Assembly (NCBI GenBank): GCA_905212215.1
Contig: CAJMDR010000170.1
Coordinates: forward strand, 1-5,315
Source of the DNA: an uncultured Porphyromonadaceae bacterium
GTDB taxonomy: Bacteria > Bacteroidota > Bacteroidia > Bacteroidales > Muribaculaceae
DNA: 5,315 nucleotides
Direction of reading: 5' to 3'
In this document: piece after piece, positions 1 through 5,315 of the stretch
How the letters are laid out: each line of letters starts with the position of its first letter
Position numbering within the stretch: the first letter of the stretch is position 1
Position numbers and translations under genes: made by a program
Notes under the pieces: model-generated
The model's database searches: none
What the model was told of the DNA's origin: nothing
Seen by the model: the letters and a program-made list of their open reading frames with translations, nothing else

Positions 1-91
1 GACGCCGCAACTGCTCGATAAGCCGTGCCTGAGAGATGATCAGCTCATGGCACGCCTCTATTGTATCGGGTAATATCAGCGTCTTTTCCAT
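1..91 (-). CDS. tnpC: IS66-family transposase TnpC, N-terminal fragment (runs off window)
   Basis: This is the 5' end of the DDE transposase gene of an IS66-family element. Translation on the minus strand from the ATG at 91-89 gives 30 complete codons beginning MEKTLILPDTIEACHELI, then continuing ISQARLIEQLRR to the window edge. The N-terminus of IS66 transposases carries a short leucine-zipper-like coiled coil, and the heptad-like spacing of L, I and A in this stretch agrees with that. The gene follows tnpB on the same strand after a 54-nt gap, which is the usual IS66 order. The catalytic DDE domain, the zinc-binding region and the far end of the element lie outside the window, so I cannot say whether the transposase is intact. 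Recognition rests on this short N-terminus together with the unmistakable tnpB next to it. Confidence 0.8.
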   Translation of the reverse strand, partial: MEKTLILPDTIEACHELIISQARLIEQLRR

Positions 92-145
92 ACCGCCAAG
101 TTACTGCAATTTAGCGATATACGCAAATATTTACCCTGATATTCC

Positions 146-493
146 TCAGCCTTTTCCGTATCTGTGCCGTCGGGCGACCTTTGGGGAGATACCCTCCATG
201 AGAAGCACCAGTCCGGACCACTTCATGCTACGGAATCCGATGCCCTGACGAAGAAATATGCGTGGATGGAACCGGCCCTCTTCCAGACGCTTGTAGTAAA
301 CCACATATCCTCCATATTCCCAATGCAGGATCTTCATGACCTTGCGCGACTTCCAGACGAAAATGTAGACATCGCCGTTGGATGGATCATGACCCACCAT
401 TCTTACCTGGACGCTCAGACAGTTTACGCCCATACGCATATCCGTCGGTTGTTGCGCCATCACTATTCTGTTATTCTCGTTCAGATTAAACAT
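146..493 (-). CDS. tnpB: IS66-family accessory protein TnpB (IS66 Orf2-like)
   Basis: This encodes a 115-residue accessory protein of an IS66-family insertion sequence; the family is required for or assists transposition, but its biochemical role is poorly defined. Family hallmarks are visible: PTDMRMGVNCLSVQV at residues 17-31, a GDVYIFVWKSRKVMKILHW block at 40-58, YYKRLEEGRF at 66-75, and a C-terminal MKWSGLVLLMEGISPK at 90-105. I chose the ATG at 493-491 because it gives MFNLNENNRI, the usual family start, and the usual length of about 115. The frame is open further upstream to 571, including an in-frame ATG at 532-530, but those residues look unlike the family. The chosen start sits at the end of a perfect inverted repeat (491-533). 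No Shine-Dalgarno is seen. The gene is complete and lies 54 nt before tnpC. The usual tnpA was not found upstream. Confidence 0.93.
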   Translation of the reverse strand: MFNLNENNRIVMAQQPTDMRMGVNCLSVQVRMVGHDPSNGDVYIFVWKSRKVMKILHWEYGGYVVYYKRLEEGRFHPRIFLRQGIGFRSMKWSGLVLLMEGISPKVARRHRYGKG

Positions 494-533
494 GGTGTTT
501 TTGTCTGCAAAGTTCGCTATCAAAAACACCATG
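491..533 (-). repeat. Perfect 13-bp inverted repeat overlapping the tnpB start codon
   Basis: The plus-strand arms are CATGGTGTTTTTG at 491-503 and CAAAAACACCATG at 521-533, which are exact reverse complements separated by 17 nt. In a minus-strand transcript they would form a 13-bp stem whose 3' arm ends with the AUG of tnpB, while the 5' arm carries an in-frame AUG 39 nt upstream. A stem here would bury the translation start region. By analogy with elements such as IS10 and IS50, it could keep read-through transcripts from producing transposition proteins. The repeat is seen directly; the regulatory role is inferred. There is no T-tract placing it as a terminator. Confidence 0.8.
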
Positions 534-798
534 TAAAAGTCGGCCCATTTCGGACGGATACGCATAAGCAAACCAAGCTTGTAGAGGAAAGTAACAATCT
601 TTTATCTGTATTCCGCTGTCACGATGACTGCCGGAACAAGAATTTATGTGTAGTTGTCTCAGTGCTTGTGTGTTTTTGGAAGATATTATCTCTTACACTG
701 AAATACGTTTTAGAGGAAAGTTAGCAAAAAAATCAAATAGCTTCCATTCCGAAGGCTCTTTTGCAAAAAAAACGCTTCGATTATTTATATCTCAAGTG
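494..798. other. Gene-poor spacer between tnpB and the barrel gene, probably containing the insertion sequence end
   Basis: I see no convincing gene in these 305 bp. All three minus-strand frames upstream of tnpB are short or interrupted, and none resembles the helix-turn-helix tnpA normally encoded first in IS66 elements. The insertion sequence end must lie somewhere here. One candidate is near 696, where the minus strand reads GTAAGAGATA; IS66 ends often begin with GTAA. This is a weak guess because the other end is off the window. The 11-mer TAGAGGAAAGT occurs at 582-592 and again at 711-721. The sequence nearest 799 is AT-rich and includes a possible terminator at 726-757. Confidence 0.5.
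726..757 (-). terminator. Possible weak terminator after the barrel gene
   Basis: On the minus strand, about 40 nt past the stop codon at 799-801, the segment 757-739 reads AGCCTTCGGAATGGAAGCT. It can pair AGC-TTC with GAA-GCT around a bulged C and a GGAATG loop. Six nucleotides later there is a run of seven T (732-726). The stem is short and bulged and the T-run is not adjacent, so this is only a candidate. Its position between the barrel gene and the insertion sequence is suitable. Confidence 0.35.
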
Positions 799-1476
799 TC
801 AGAAACTGTAAGAGATGGTAAGATAACCGCCCTGCATGAAGGGTTTATCAGGATAATAATCCTTGAAAGATACTCCTCTGTATGAAAGATGCCGGTACTG
901 GCTGTAAATGTCAAGATTCGACATAAAGTAACCGGCAGAGAAGCTAAGCTGATCTATATCAATATTTATACCCAGCCGTAGTTCAAGGGCAAGCCATTGT
1001 CCTTCGTTTGTACTTATATAATCATACTCAACCCATGGACCTCTTCTTGTAGATTCTATCTCTACACGACGATACGGTATATTGAGCATGATTCCCGGTT
1101 CGGCGAACAAAGACCATGTCGTTTCCTTGTATTTCAGACCAGGGGATTTCAAAATTAATGAAGGGCGTAGATACAGATTAGATGGTTTGTTAAAATCATC
1201 GGAAACAGACCATCCCGAACCAGAAGCTTTCCCGTCATCAAAATAATTTGACCAATAACCTATAGCACCCCCAATGCCAAGATATTTCATAAGCATAAAA
1301 TGATATTCCCCTTCTATCGAATAAGTATCTGACGATGAAAGGGTGCCGCTTACAGCCACATGATGTCGTAACCGTTCCTCTTCGTGACTCTCATTAGTTT
1401 TGGGAAAAGTATTGAAAGGAGCAGTCAGAAGAAAGAGAACAACTATGTTACCGAAATTTTTCCTATTGAGTTTCAT
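799..1476 (-). CDS. Predicted secreted outer-membrane beta-barrel protein, family not recognised
   Basis: This encodes a 225-residue protein that I cannot assign to a named family. Residues 1-26 look like a signal peptide: KLNRKN basic start, then a hydrophobic core IVVLFLLTAPF. No lipobox cysteine is seen, so it is probably not a lipoprotein. The rest has amphipathic, aromatic-rich stretches typical of outer-membrane beta strands, for example YSIEGEYHFMLM, LGIGGAIGYWSNYF, NLYLRPSLIL, WSLFAEPGIMLNI, WLALELRLGINI and LSFSAGYFM, separated by polar loops. It ends GGYLTISYSF, with the terminal phenylalanine typical of barrels assembled by the BAM machinery. About eight strands would fit the length. 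The only ATG that includes the signal peptide is at 1476-1474. I see no promoter of the TAnnTTTG type directly upstream, so transcription may come from the tRNA promoter or an undetected site. The function is unknown. Confidence 0.8.
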   Translation of the reverse strand: MKLNRKNFGNIVVLFLLTAPFNTFPKTNESHEEERLRHHVAVSGTLSSSDTYSIEGEYHFMLMKYLGIGGAIGYWSNYFDDGKASGSGWSVSDDFNKPSNLYLRPSLILKSPGLKYKETTWSLFAEPGIMLNIPYRRVEIESTRRGPWVEYDYISTNEGQWLALELRLGINIDIDQLSFSAGYFMSNLDIYSQYRHLSYRGVSFKDYYPDKPFMQGGYLTISYSF

Positions 1477-1502
1477 GGCAAGTTATTTTCGCACTAATGG
1501 AA

Positions 1503-1546
1503 AATCCGTTGAAACTCAGCCGTAAACAGCTTATTTTCAACGGATT
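1503..1546 (-). terminator. 12-bp inverted repeat between tRNA-Gly and the barrel gene; possible tRNA terminator
   Basis: The plus-strand arms AATCCGTTGAAA (1503-1514) and TTTCAACGGATT (1535-1546) are exact reverse complements separated by 20 nt. On the minus strand the hairpin begins 9 nt after the tRNA discriminator base and ends 26 nt before the barrel ATG. Only a short T stretch (1505, then 1504-1501 as TTTT) follows or ends the stem, so it is a weak intrinsic terminator at best. It could instead be a processing or 5' leader structure if the tRNA and barrel gene are cotranscribed. The repeat is certain; the role is inferred. Confidence 0.55.
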
Positions 1547-1554
1547 ACACTTTG

Positions 1555-1627
1555 AGCGGTAAACGGGACTCGAACCCGCGACCCTGAGCTTGGGAAGCTC
1601 ATGCTCTACCAACTGAGCTACTACCGC
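1555..1627 (-). tRNA. tRNA-Gly (anticodon CCC)
   Basis: The minus strand folds into a complete 73-nt cloverleaf. The acceptor stem is GCGGTAG with TTACCGC (the last pair is G-T), the D arm is GCTC-AGTTGGTA-GAGC, and the anticodon arm is TGAGC-TTCCCAA-GCTCA. The T arm is GCGGG-TTCGAGT-CCCGT, and the discriminator is T, as expected for bacterial tRNA-Gly. The anticodon at loop positions 34-36 is CCC, reading GGG codons. CCA is not encoded, so it must be added after transcription. A Bacteroidetes-type promoter lies upstream at 1680-1710. Confidence 0.97.
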
Positions 1628-1679
1628 ATTTGCTCTGAGTTATTAACTCTTGGACCTTTTATTGGCTCTTGATTTTTTG

Positions 1680-1710
1680 CAAAGGTAAGCATTTTTTTTC
1701 ATTCTCCAAA
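1680..1710 (-). promoter_or_regulatory. Bacteroidetes-type promoter for tRNA-Gly
   Basis: On the minus strand TTTG (1710-1707) is followed after 19 bp by TACCTTTG (1687-1680), matching the TTTG / TAnnTTTG pattern of the primary sigma factor in Bacteroidetes. Transcription would begin near 1673, giving a leader of roughly 45 nt before the mature tRNA 5' end at 1627. Confidence 0.75.
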
Positions 1711-1752
1711 ATTCAAATTGATGTCTAATATTTCGATAATACTCTTCACTCA

Positions 1753-1770
1753 CAATTACACACGTAATTG
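1753..1770. repeat. Short palindrome in the divergent tRNA/carA spacer
   Basis: The arms CAATTAC (1753-1759) and GTAATTG (1764-1770) are exact reverse complements around ACAC. Neither side has a T-run suited to termination. It lies about 60 bp upstream of the carA promoter and about 43 bp upstream of the tRNA promoter. It could be an operator for a dimeric regulator, but a short AT-rich palindrome can arise by chance. Confidence 0.4.
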
Positions 1771-1829
1771 AAACATGAAAAGGGTATTCTTTGCACAGGG
1801 CTTCTGCAATGCTATGCGCAGGGAAGGAG

Positions 1830-1860
1830 TTGTCATTATTAGGATTCTTTTATATCTTTG
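1830..1860 (+). promoter_or_regulatory. Bacteroidetes-type promoter for carAB
   Basis: TTG (1830-1832) is followed after 20 bp by TATCTTTG (1853-1860), a full match to the Bacteroidetes -33/-7 pattern. Transcription would begin near 1867, leaving only about 12 nt before the carA ATG at 1879. That leaves no room in the leader for a pyrimidine attenuator or riboswitch. It also decides the carA start, because the in-frame TTG at 1858 is part of the -7 element. Confidence 0.75.
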
Positions 1861-1878
1861 CAGAAAATTTTCAGAGCG

Positions 1879-2973
1879 ATGCACAAGCAGCCAAAAGCTA
1901 CCCTGATACTCCAGGATGGCTCCCGCTTTGAGGGTTATTCTTTCGGAAGCCCTGTGAACACAAGCGGCGAGGTGGTGTTCAACACCGCCATGACCGGTTA
2001 TCCGGAGAGCCTTACCGACCCATCTTACGAAGGTCAAATTCTTGTTACAACTTATCCTTTGCTCGGCAATTACGGTGTGCCGGACCATCAATCCTTTTCT
2101 GAAAACCAATCGGAGCTCGACCCTCATTTCGAATCGGAGCGGATACATTGTTCCGCTATTATCTGTCAGGACTATAGCTGGCAGGCAAGTCACTATCTTT
2201 CGGGACGCACTCTCAGCGAATGGCTTAACGATGAAGGCATTCCCGGCATTTCAGGCATTGATACACGAGCCCTCACCAAGCTGTTGCGTGAAAAAGGTTC
2301 CATGCTGGGAAAAATCATCATTGAAGGTAACAATGACGCCGATGCCGACAATGACTTCTATGATCCCAACAAAGAAAATCTTATAGCCAAGGTCAGTACA
2401 AAAAAAGTCCGTGAGTTCGGTAAAGGTGATAAAACAGTAGTCTTGGTGGATTGCGGTACAAAATACAATATTATACGCTGTCTGGTTAAGCGAGGTGTTA
2501 AAGTTGTTGTAGTACCCTGGGATTACGATTTCAATACCATAGACTACGATGGACTTTTCATCAGCAATGGTCCCGGGAATCCCGATCTGGCAGAAGCTAC
2601 GGTAGCGAATCTGCGCAAGGCTTTTGATAGCGACAAACCTATCTGTGGTATCTGCATGGGCAATCAGCTTTTAGGAAAGGCTGCCGGAGCAAAGATTTTC
2701 AAGCTCAAATACGGCCACAGGAGTCACAACCAGCCGGTATCCCAGAAAGGGTCGCAGCGCTGCTTCATAACATCGCAGAACCATGGCTTCGCCATAGACC
2801 AGAATACTTTACCCGAGGAATGGGAGCCTCTGTTCATCAATATGAACGACGGCACCAACGAGGGCATACGGCATAAAACCAAACCTTTCTTCTCCGCTCA
2901 GTTCCATCCCGAGGCAAGTTCAGGACCCATGGATACGGAATTCATCTTCGACGATTTCATCAAGCTTCTTTAA
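1879..2973 (+). CDS. carA: Carbamoyl-phosphate synthetase, small (glutaminase) subunit
   Basis: CarA hydrolyses glutamine and passes ammonia to CarB in the cytoplasm. The 364 residues fall in two parts. An N-terminal small-chain domain covers about 4-135, with [32 protein letters not shown] and [18 protein letters not shown] class I glutamine amidotransferase domain covers about 185-364. The nucleophile is C259 in [10 protein letters not shown], with H343 and E345 in [17 protein letters not shown] at 229-235 is also typical. The residue after the nucleophile elbow is N in GNQ, where E. coli has GHQ. E. coli CarA is 382 residues, so this one is slightly short but complete. I chose the ATG at 1879 over the in-frame TTG at 1858, which lies inside the -7 promoter element. 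The sequence [13 protein letters not shown] and the stretch [16 protein letters not shown] look closer to eukaryotic CAD than to E. coli, from memory. carB follows after 11 nt. Confidence 0.97.
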   Translation: MHKQPKATLILQDGSRFEGYSFGSPVNTSGEVVFNTAMTGYPESLTDPSYEGQILVTTYPLLGNYGVPDHQSFSENQSELDPHFESERIHCSAIICQDYSWQASHYLSGRTLSEWLNDEGIPGISGIDTRALTKLLREKGSMLGKIIIEGNNDADADNDFYDPNKENLIAKVSTKKVREFGKGDKTVVLVDCGTKYNIIRCLVKRGVKVVVVPWDYDFNTIDYDGLFISNGPGNPDLAEATVANLRKAFDSDKPICGICMGNQLLGKAAGAKIFKLKYGHRSHNQPVSQKGSQRCFITSQNHGFAIDQNTLPEEWEPLFINMNDGTNEGIRHKTKPFFSAQFHPEASSGPMDTEFIFDDFIKLL

Positions 2974-2984
2974 TTCGCGCCACA

Positions 2985-5315
2985 ATGAAAAAGTACAATA
3001 AAGTATTGCTGCTCGGTTCCGGAGCACTTAAAATCGGCGAGGCCGGTGAATTCGACTATAGTGGCTCGCAGGCACTGAAAGCCCTGAAGGAAGAGGGTAT
3101 AGAAACGGTGCTCATCAATCCAAACATCGCCACGGTGCAGACTTCCGAAGGGTTTGCCGACAAAATATACTTTCTTCCCGTCACGCCTCTTTTCGTACGT
3201 AAGGTAATAGAGAAGGAACGTCCCGACGGCATCATGCTGGCTTTTGGTGGCCAGACGGCTCTCAACTGTGGCGTGACACTTTATCAAGACGGTATTTTAG
3301 AGGAATACGGCGTTGACGTTCTCGGCACTCCGGTACAGGCCATTATGGATACCGAAGACCGCGACCTGTTCGTGCGTAAGCTGAATGAAATTGATGTCAA
3401 GACCATCAGTTCCGAGGCATGTACCGACATAGAGGAGGCCAAGGCAGCCGCCAGAGAGTTGGGCTACCCGGTAATTGTCCGCGCCGCCTATGCCCTCGGT
3501 GGCCTCGGCTCCGGTTTCTGCGATGACGAACAGCAGCTTGTATCTCTTGTGGAGAAAGCTCTTACGTTCTCGCCACAGGTATTGGTTGAGAAATCGCTGA
3601 AAGGCTGGAAAGAAGTCGAGTATGAGGTTGTCCGCGACCGCTATGACAACTGCATAACGGTCTGCAACATGGAGAACTTCGATCCCCTCGGAATCCATAC
3701 CGGAGAAAGTATAGTGGTAGCTCCTTCGCAGACACTCAGCAACGACGACTATCATACTCTACGCTCTCTCGCAATAAAGATAATCCGCCATATAGGTATT
3801 GTAGGTGAATGTAATGTACAGTATGCCTATGACCCCCAGAGCAACGATTACCGCGTCATAGAAGTAAATGCTCGACTCAGCCGCAGTTCCGCCCTTGCTT
3901 CAAAAGCAACCGGTTATCCCCTCGCTTTTGTAGCAGCTAAACTCGGCCTCGGATTCGGTCTTTTCGAACTTAAGAATTCGGTTACAAAATCCACCTCGGC
4001 ATTCTTTGAGCCTGCCCTGGACTATATAGTAGTAAAGATACCTCGCTGGGACCTCGGCAAATTCCATGGTGTACGCCGCGAAATAGGTTCTTCCATGAAG
4101 TCTGTAGGTGAGGTAATGGCAATAGGACGCACTTTTGAGGAAGCGATACAGAAAGGTCTTCGCATGATTGGACAGGGTATGCATGGCTTTGTGGAGAACC
4201 GTGAGCCTGCAATGCCGGATCTTGACCTCGCACTCAGTCAACCTACCGACAAACGTATCTTCGCCATTGCATCCGCTCTGCGCCGAGGTTACAGCGTGGA
4301 ACGTATCCATGAACTGACTAAGATAGACTCTTGGTTCCTACATAAACTGGCGAATATAACCGCTACAAGAGATGAGCTGGAGACTTTCGACAGCGTCGAC
4401 TCTCTTCCTCCGGCACTCCTTCTTCAGGCAAAGCAACAAGGCTTCAGCGATTTTCAGGTTGCAAGGGCGCTTTACGGCGACCGTATGAACTCTGAGTCTA
4501 CCAAGTTAAGCGACACTGTACGCCGTCGCCGCAAGGAACTTGGCATAATACCGGTAGTGAAACAGATAGATACATTGGCCGCTGAATATCCGGCACAGAC
4601 CAACTATCTTTATCTGACCTACAACGGTACGGAAAATGACATCATCTATGAGAATGACCATAAATCGGTGGTGGTTCTCGGCTCCGGCGCATACCGCATA
4701 GGCAGTTCCGTGGAATTCGACTGGTGCGGCGTAAATGCCCTGATGACAGTTGGAAGACATGGCTATCGTCCTGTAATGATCAACTATAATCCGGAGACTG
4801 TTTCCACTGACTATGACATGTGCGAGCGTCTGTATTTCGACGAACTCACTTTCGAGCGTGTCATGGACATTCTGGAAATGGAACAGCCTTTCGGAACTAT
4901 TCTCTCTACAGGCGGTCAGATTCCCAACAACCTCGCTGTCAGACTTGACCGCGAACATGTACATATCCTCGGTACTCAGGCGGAAGACATTGACCGTGCT
5001 GAAGACCGCAACAAATTCTCATCACTCTGCGACAGCATAGGTGTTGACCAGCCTCGTTGGCGAGAGCTGACAAGTATGGATGCCATTCATGAGTTTGTGG
5101 ATGAGGTGGGCTACCCTATTCTCGTGCGTCCGAGCTATGTGCTTTCGGGAGCCGCCATGAACGTATGCAGCAACGACGAGGAACTGGAACGTTTCCTGAA
5201 ACTGGCAGCCAATGTATCGAAGAAACATCCGGTAGTAGTAAGTCAGTTTATTGAGCATGCCAAGGAAGTGGAAATGGATGCCGTGGCGCAGAATGGCGAA
5301 ATTGTGGCATACGCT
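2985..5315 (+). CDS. carB: Carbamoyl-phosphate synthetase, large subunit (3' end off window)
   Basis: CarB makes carbamoyl phosphate from bicarbonate, ammonia supplied by CarA, and two ATP, feeding pyrimidine and arginine synthesis. The frame is open for 777 codons from the ATG at 2985 to the window edge; the family is about 1070 residues. The carboxyphosphate half (1-~400) has [14 protein letters not shown] (21-34), [11 protein letters not shown] (87-97), [12 protein letters not shown] (166-177), GIHTGES (236-242) and [18 protein letters not shown] (293-310), with metal and nucleotide ligands Q279, E293, N295 and R297 aligned to E. coli Q285, E299, N301 and R303. The oligomerisation region is about 405-550. 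The carbamate half begins near 560 ([19 protein letters not shown]) and includes [21 protein letters not shown] and [14 protein letters not shown] with R715. The rest of the second ATP-grasp domain and the allosteric domain are outside. No Shine-Dalgarno is seen. It is almost certainly cotranscribed with carA. Many motifs match the eukaryotic CAD/CPS1 form. Confidence 0.97.
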   Translation, partial: MKKYNKVLLLGSGALKIGEAGEFDYSGSQALKALKEEGIETVLINPNIATVQTSEGFADKIYFLPVTPLFVRKVIEKERPDGIMLAFGGQTALNCGVTLYQDGILEEYGVDVLGTPVQAIMDTEDRDLFVRKLNEIDVKTISSEACTDIEEAKAAARELGYPVIVRAAYALGGLGSGFCDDEQQLVSLVEKALTFSPQVLVEKSLKGWKEVEYEVVRDRYDNCITVCNMENFDPLGIHTGESIVVAPSQTLSNDDYHTLRSLAIKIIRHIGIVGECNVQYAYDPQSNDYRVIEVNARLSRSSALASKATGYPLAFVAAKLGLGFGLFELKNSVTKSTSAFFEPALDYIVVKIPRWDLGKFHGVRREIGSSMKSVGEVMAIGRTFEEAIQKGLRMIGQGMHGFVENREPAMPDLDLALSQPTDKRIFAIASALRRGYSVERIHELTKIDSWFLHKLANITATRDELETFDSVDSLPPALLLQAKQQGFSDFQVARALYGDRMNSESTKLSDTVRRRRKELGIIPVVKQIDTLAAEYPAQTNYLYLTYNGTENDIIYENDHKSVVVLGSGAYRIGSSVEFDWCGVNALMTVGRHGYRPVMINYNPETVSTDYDMCERLYFDELTFERVMDILEMEQPFGTILSTGGQIPNNLAVRLDREHVHILGTQAEDIDRAEDRNKFSSLCDSIGVDQPRWRELTSMDAIHEFVDEVGYPILVRPSYVLSGAAMNVCSNDEELERFLKLAANVSKKHPVVVSQFIEHAKEVEMDAVAQNGEIVAYA

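Noticed and set aside
582..721. Direct repeat TAGAGGAAAGT at 582-592 and 711-721, considered as insertion sequence target duplication.
   Set aside because: IS66 elements make 8-bp duplications flanking the whole element, while both copies here are on the same side of tnpB, only 129 bp apart. An 11-mer in AT/purine-rich DNA is weak evidence.
164..724. Long plus-strand open frame of 186 codons opposite tnpB.
   Set aside because: It is antisense to a clearly recognisable tnpB, its translation resembles no family I know, and it has no promoter or ribosome site. It is a shadow of the tnpB coding pattern plus an AT-rich spacer.
688..816. Inverted 10-mers ATCTCTTACA (688-697) and TGTAAGAGAT (807-816), considered as paired insertion sequence ends.
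   Set aside because: The second copy lies inside the barrel coding region near its stop codon, and the 110 bp between them hold no mobile gene. It may be chance.
1858..1878. TTG start extending carA by seven residues.
   Set aside because: The TTG is the last part of the TATCTTTG promoter element, so it would lie upstream of the transcript start. The ATG at 1879 gives a normal CarA N-terminus.
1775..1906. 43-codon plus-strand open frame starting MKRVFFAQGF that overlaps the carA start, considered as a leader peptide.
   Set aside because: The predicted carA transcript starts near 1867, inside this frame, so it would not be translated from that promoter. No promoter was seen ahead of it, and the peptide has no run of Arg or other regulatory codons.
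3297..4964. Several minus-strand open frames of 83-152 codons opposite carB.
   Set aside because: They are antisense to a continuous, strongly conserved CarB reading frame and show no family features.
1..5315. CRISPR array, toxin-antitoxin pair or defence genes.
   Set aside because: No regularly spaced repeats and no additional credible coding regions are present.

Overview
The window looks like a chromosomal segment of a member of the Bacteroidales. Two promoter-like sites match the Bacteroidetes pattern (TTTG or TTG, about 20 bp, then TAnnTTTG). The starts of carA, carB and the barrel gene lack Shine-Dalgarno sequences. An IS66-type insertion sequence and a small outer-membrane barrel gene fit the same group. 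The placement is inference; no 16S rRNA or other taxonomic marker is present.

Left part (about 1-798, minus strand): the 5' portion of an IS66-family insertion sequence. The transposase gene tnpC is cut by the window edge after 30 codons and is preceded by a complete tnpB (115 codons). No recognisable tnpA lies upstream of tnpB. Instead there is about 300 bp of non-coding sequence, with a perfect 13-bp inverted repeat whose downstream arm ends on the tnpB start codon.

Middle part (about 799-1880): a minus-strand gene for a secreted, probably outer-membrane beta-barrel protein of 225 residues. Upstream of it on the same strand is tRNA-Gly(CCC) with its own promoter, and a 12-bp hairpin lies between them. 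The tRNA promoter and the carA promoter are divergent across about 120 bp of AT-rich DNA that holds a short palindrome.

Right part (1830-5315, plus strand): carA and carB, 11 nt apart, encode the glutaminase and synthetase subunits of carbamoyl-phosphate synthetase. CarA releases ammonia from glutamine and CarB combines it with bicarbonate and two ATP to make carbamoyl phosphate for pyrimidine and arginine synthesis. carB runs off the window after 777 of an expected roughly 1070 codons. Both subunits resemble the eukaryotic CAD/CPS1 type more than E. coli CarA and CarB, judged against sequences recalled from memory. This resemblance and the hairpin at the tnpB start are the most interesting signals. 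I see no clearly new multi-gene system.
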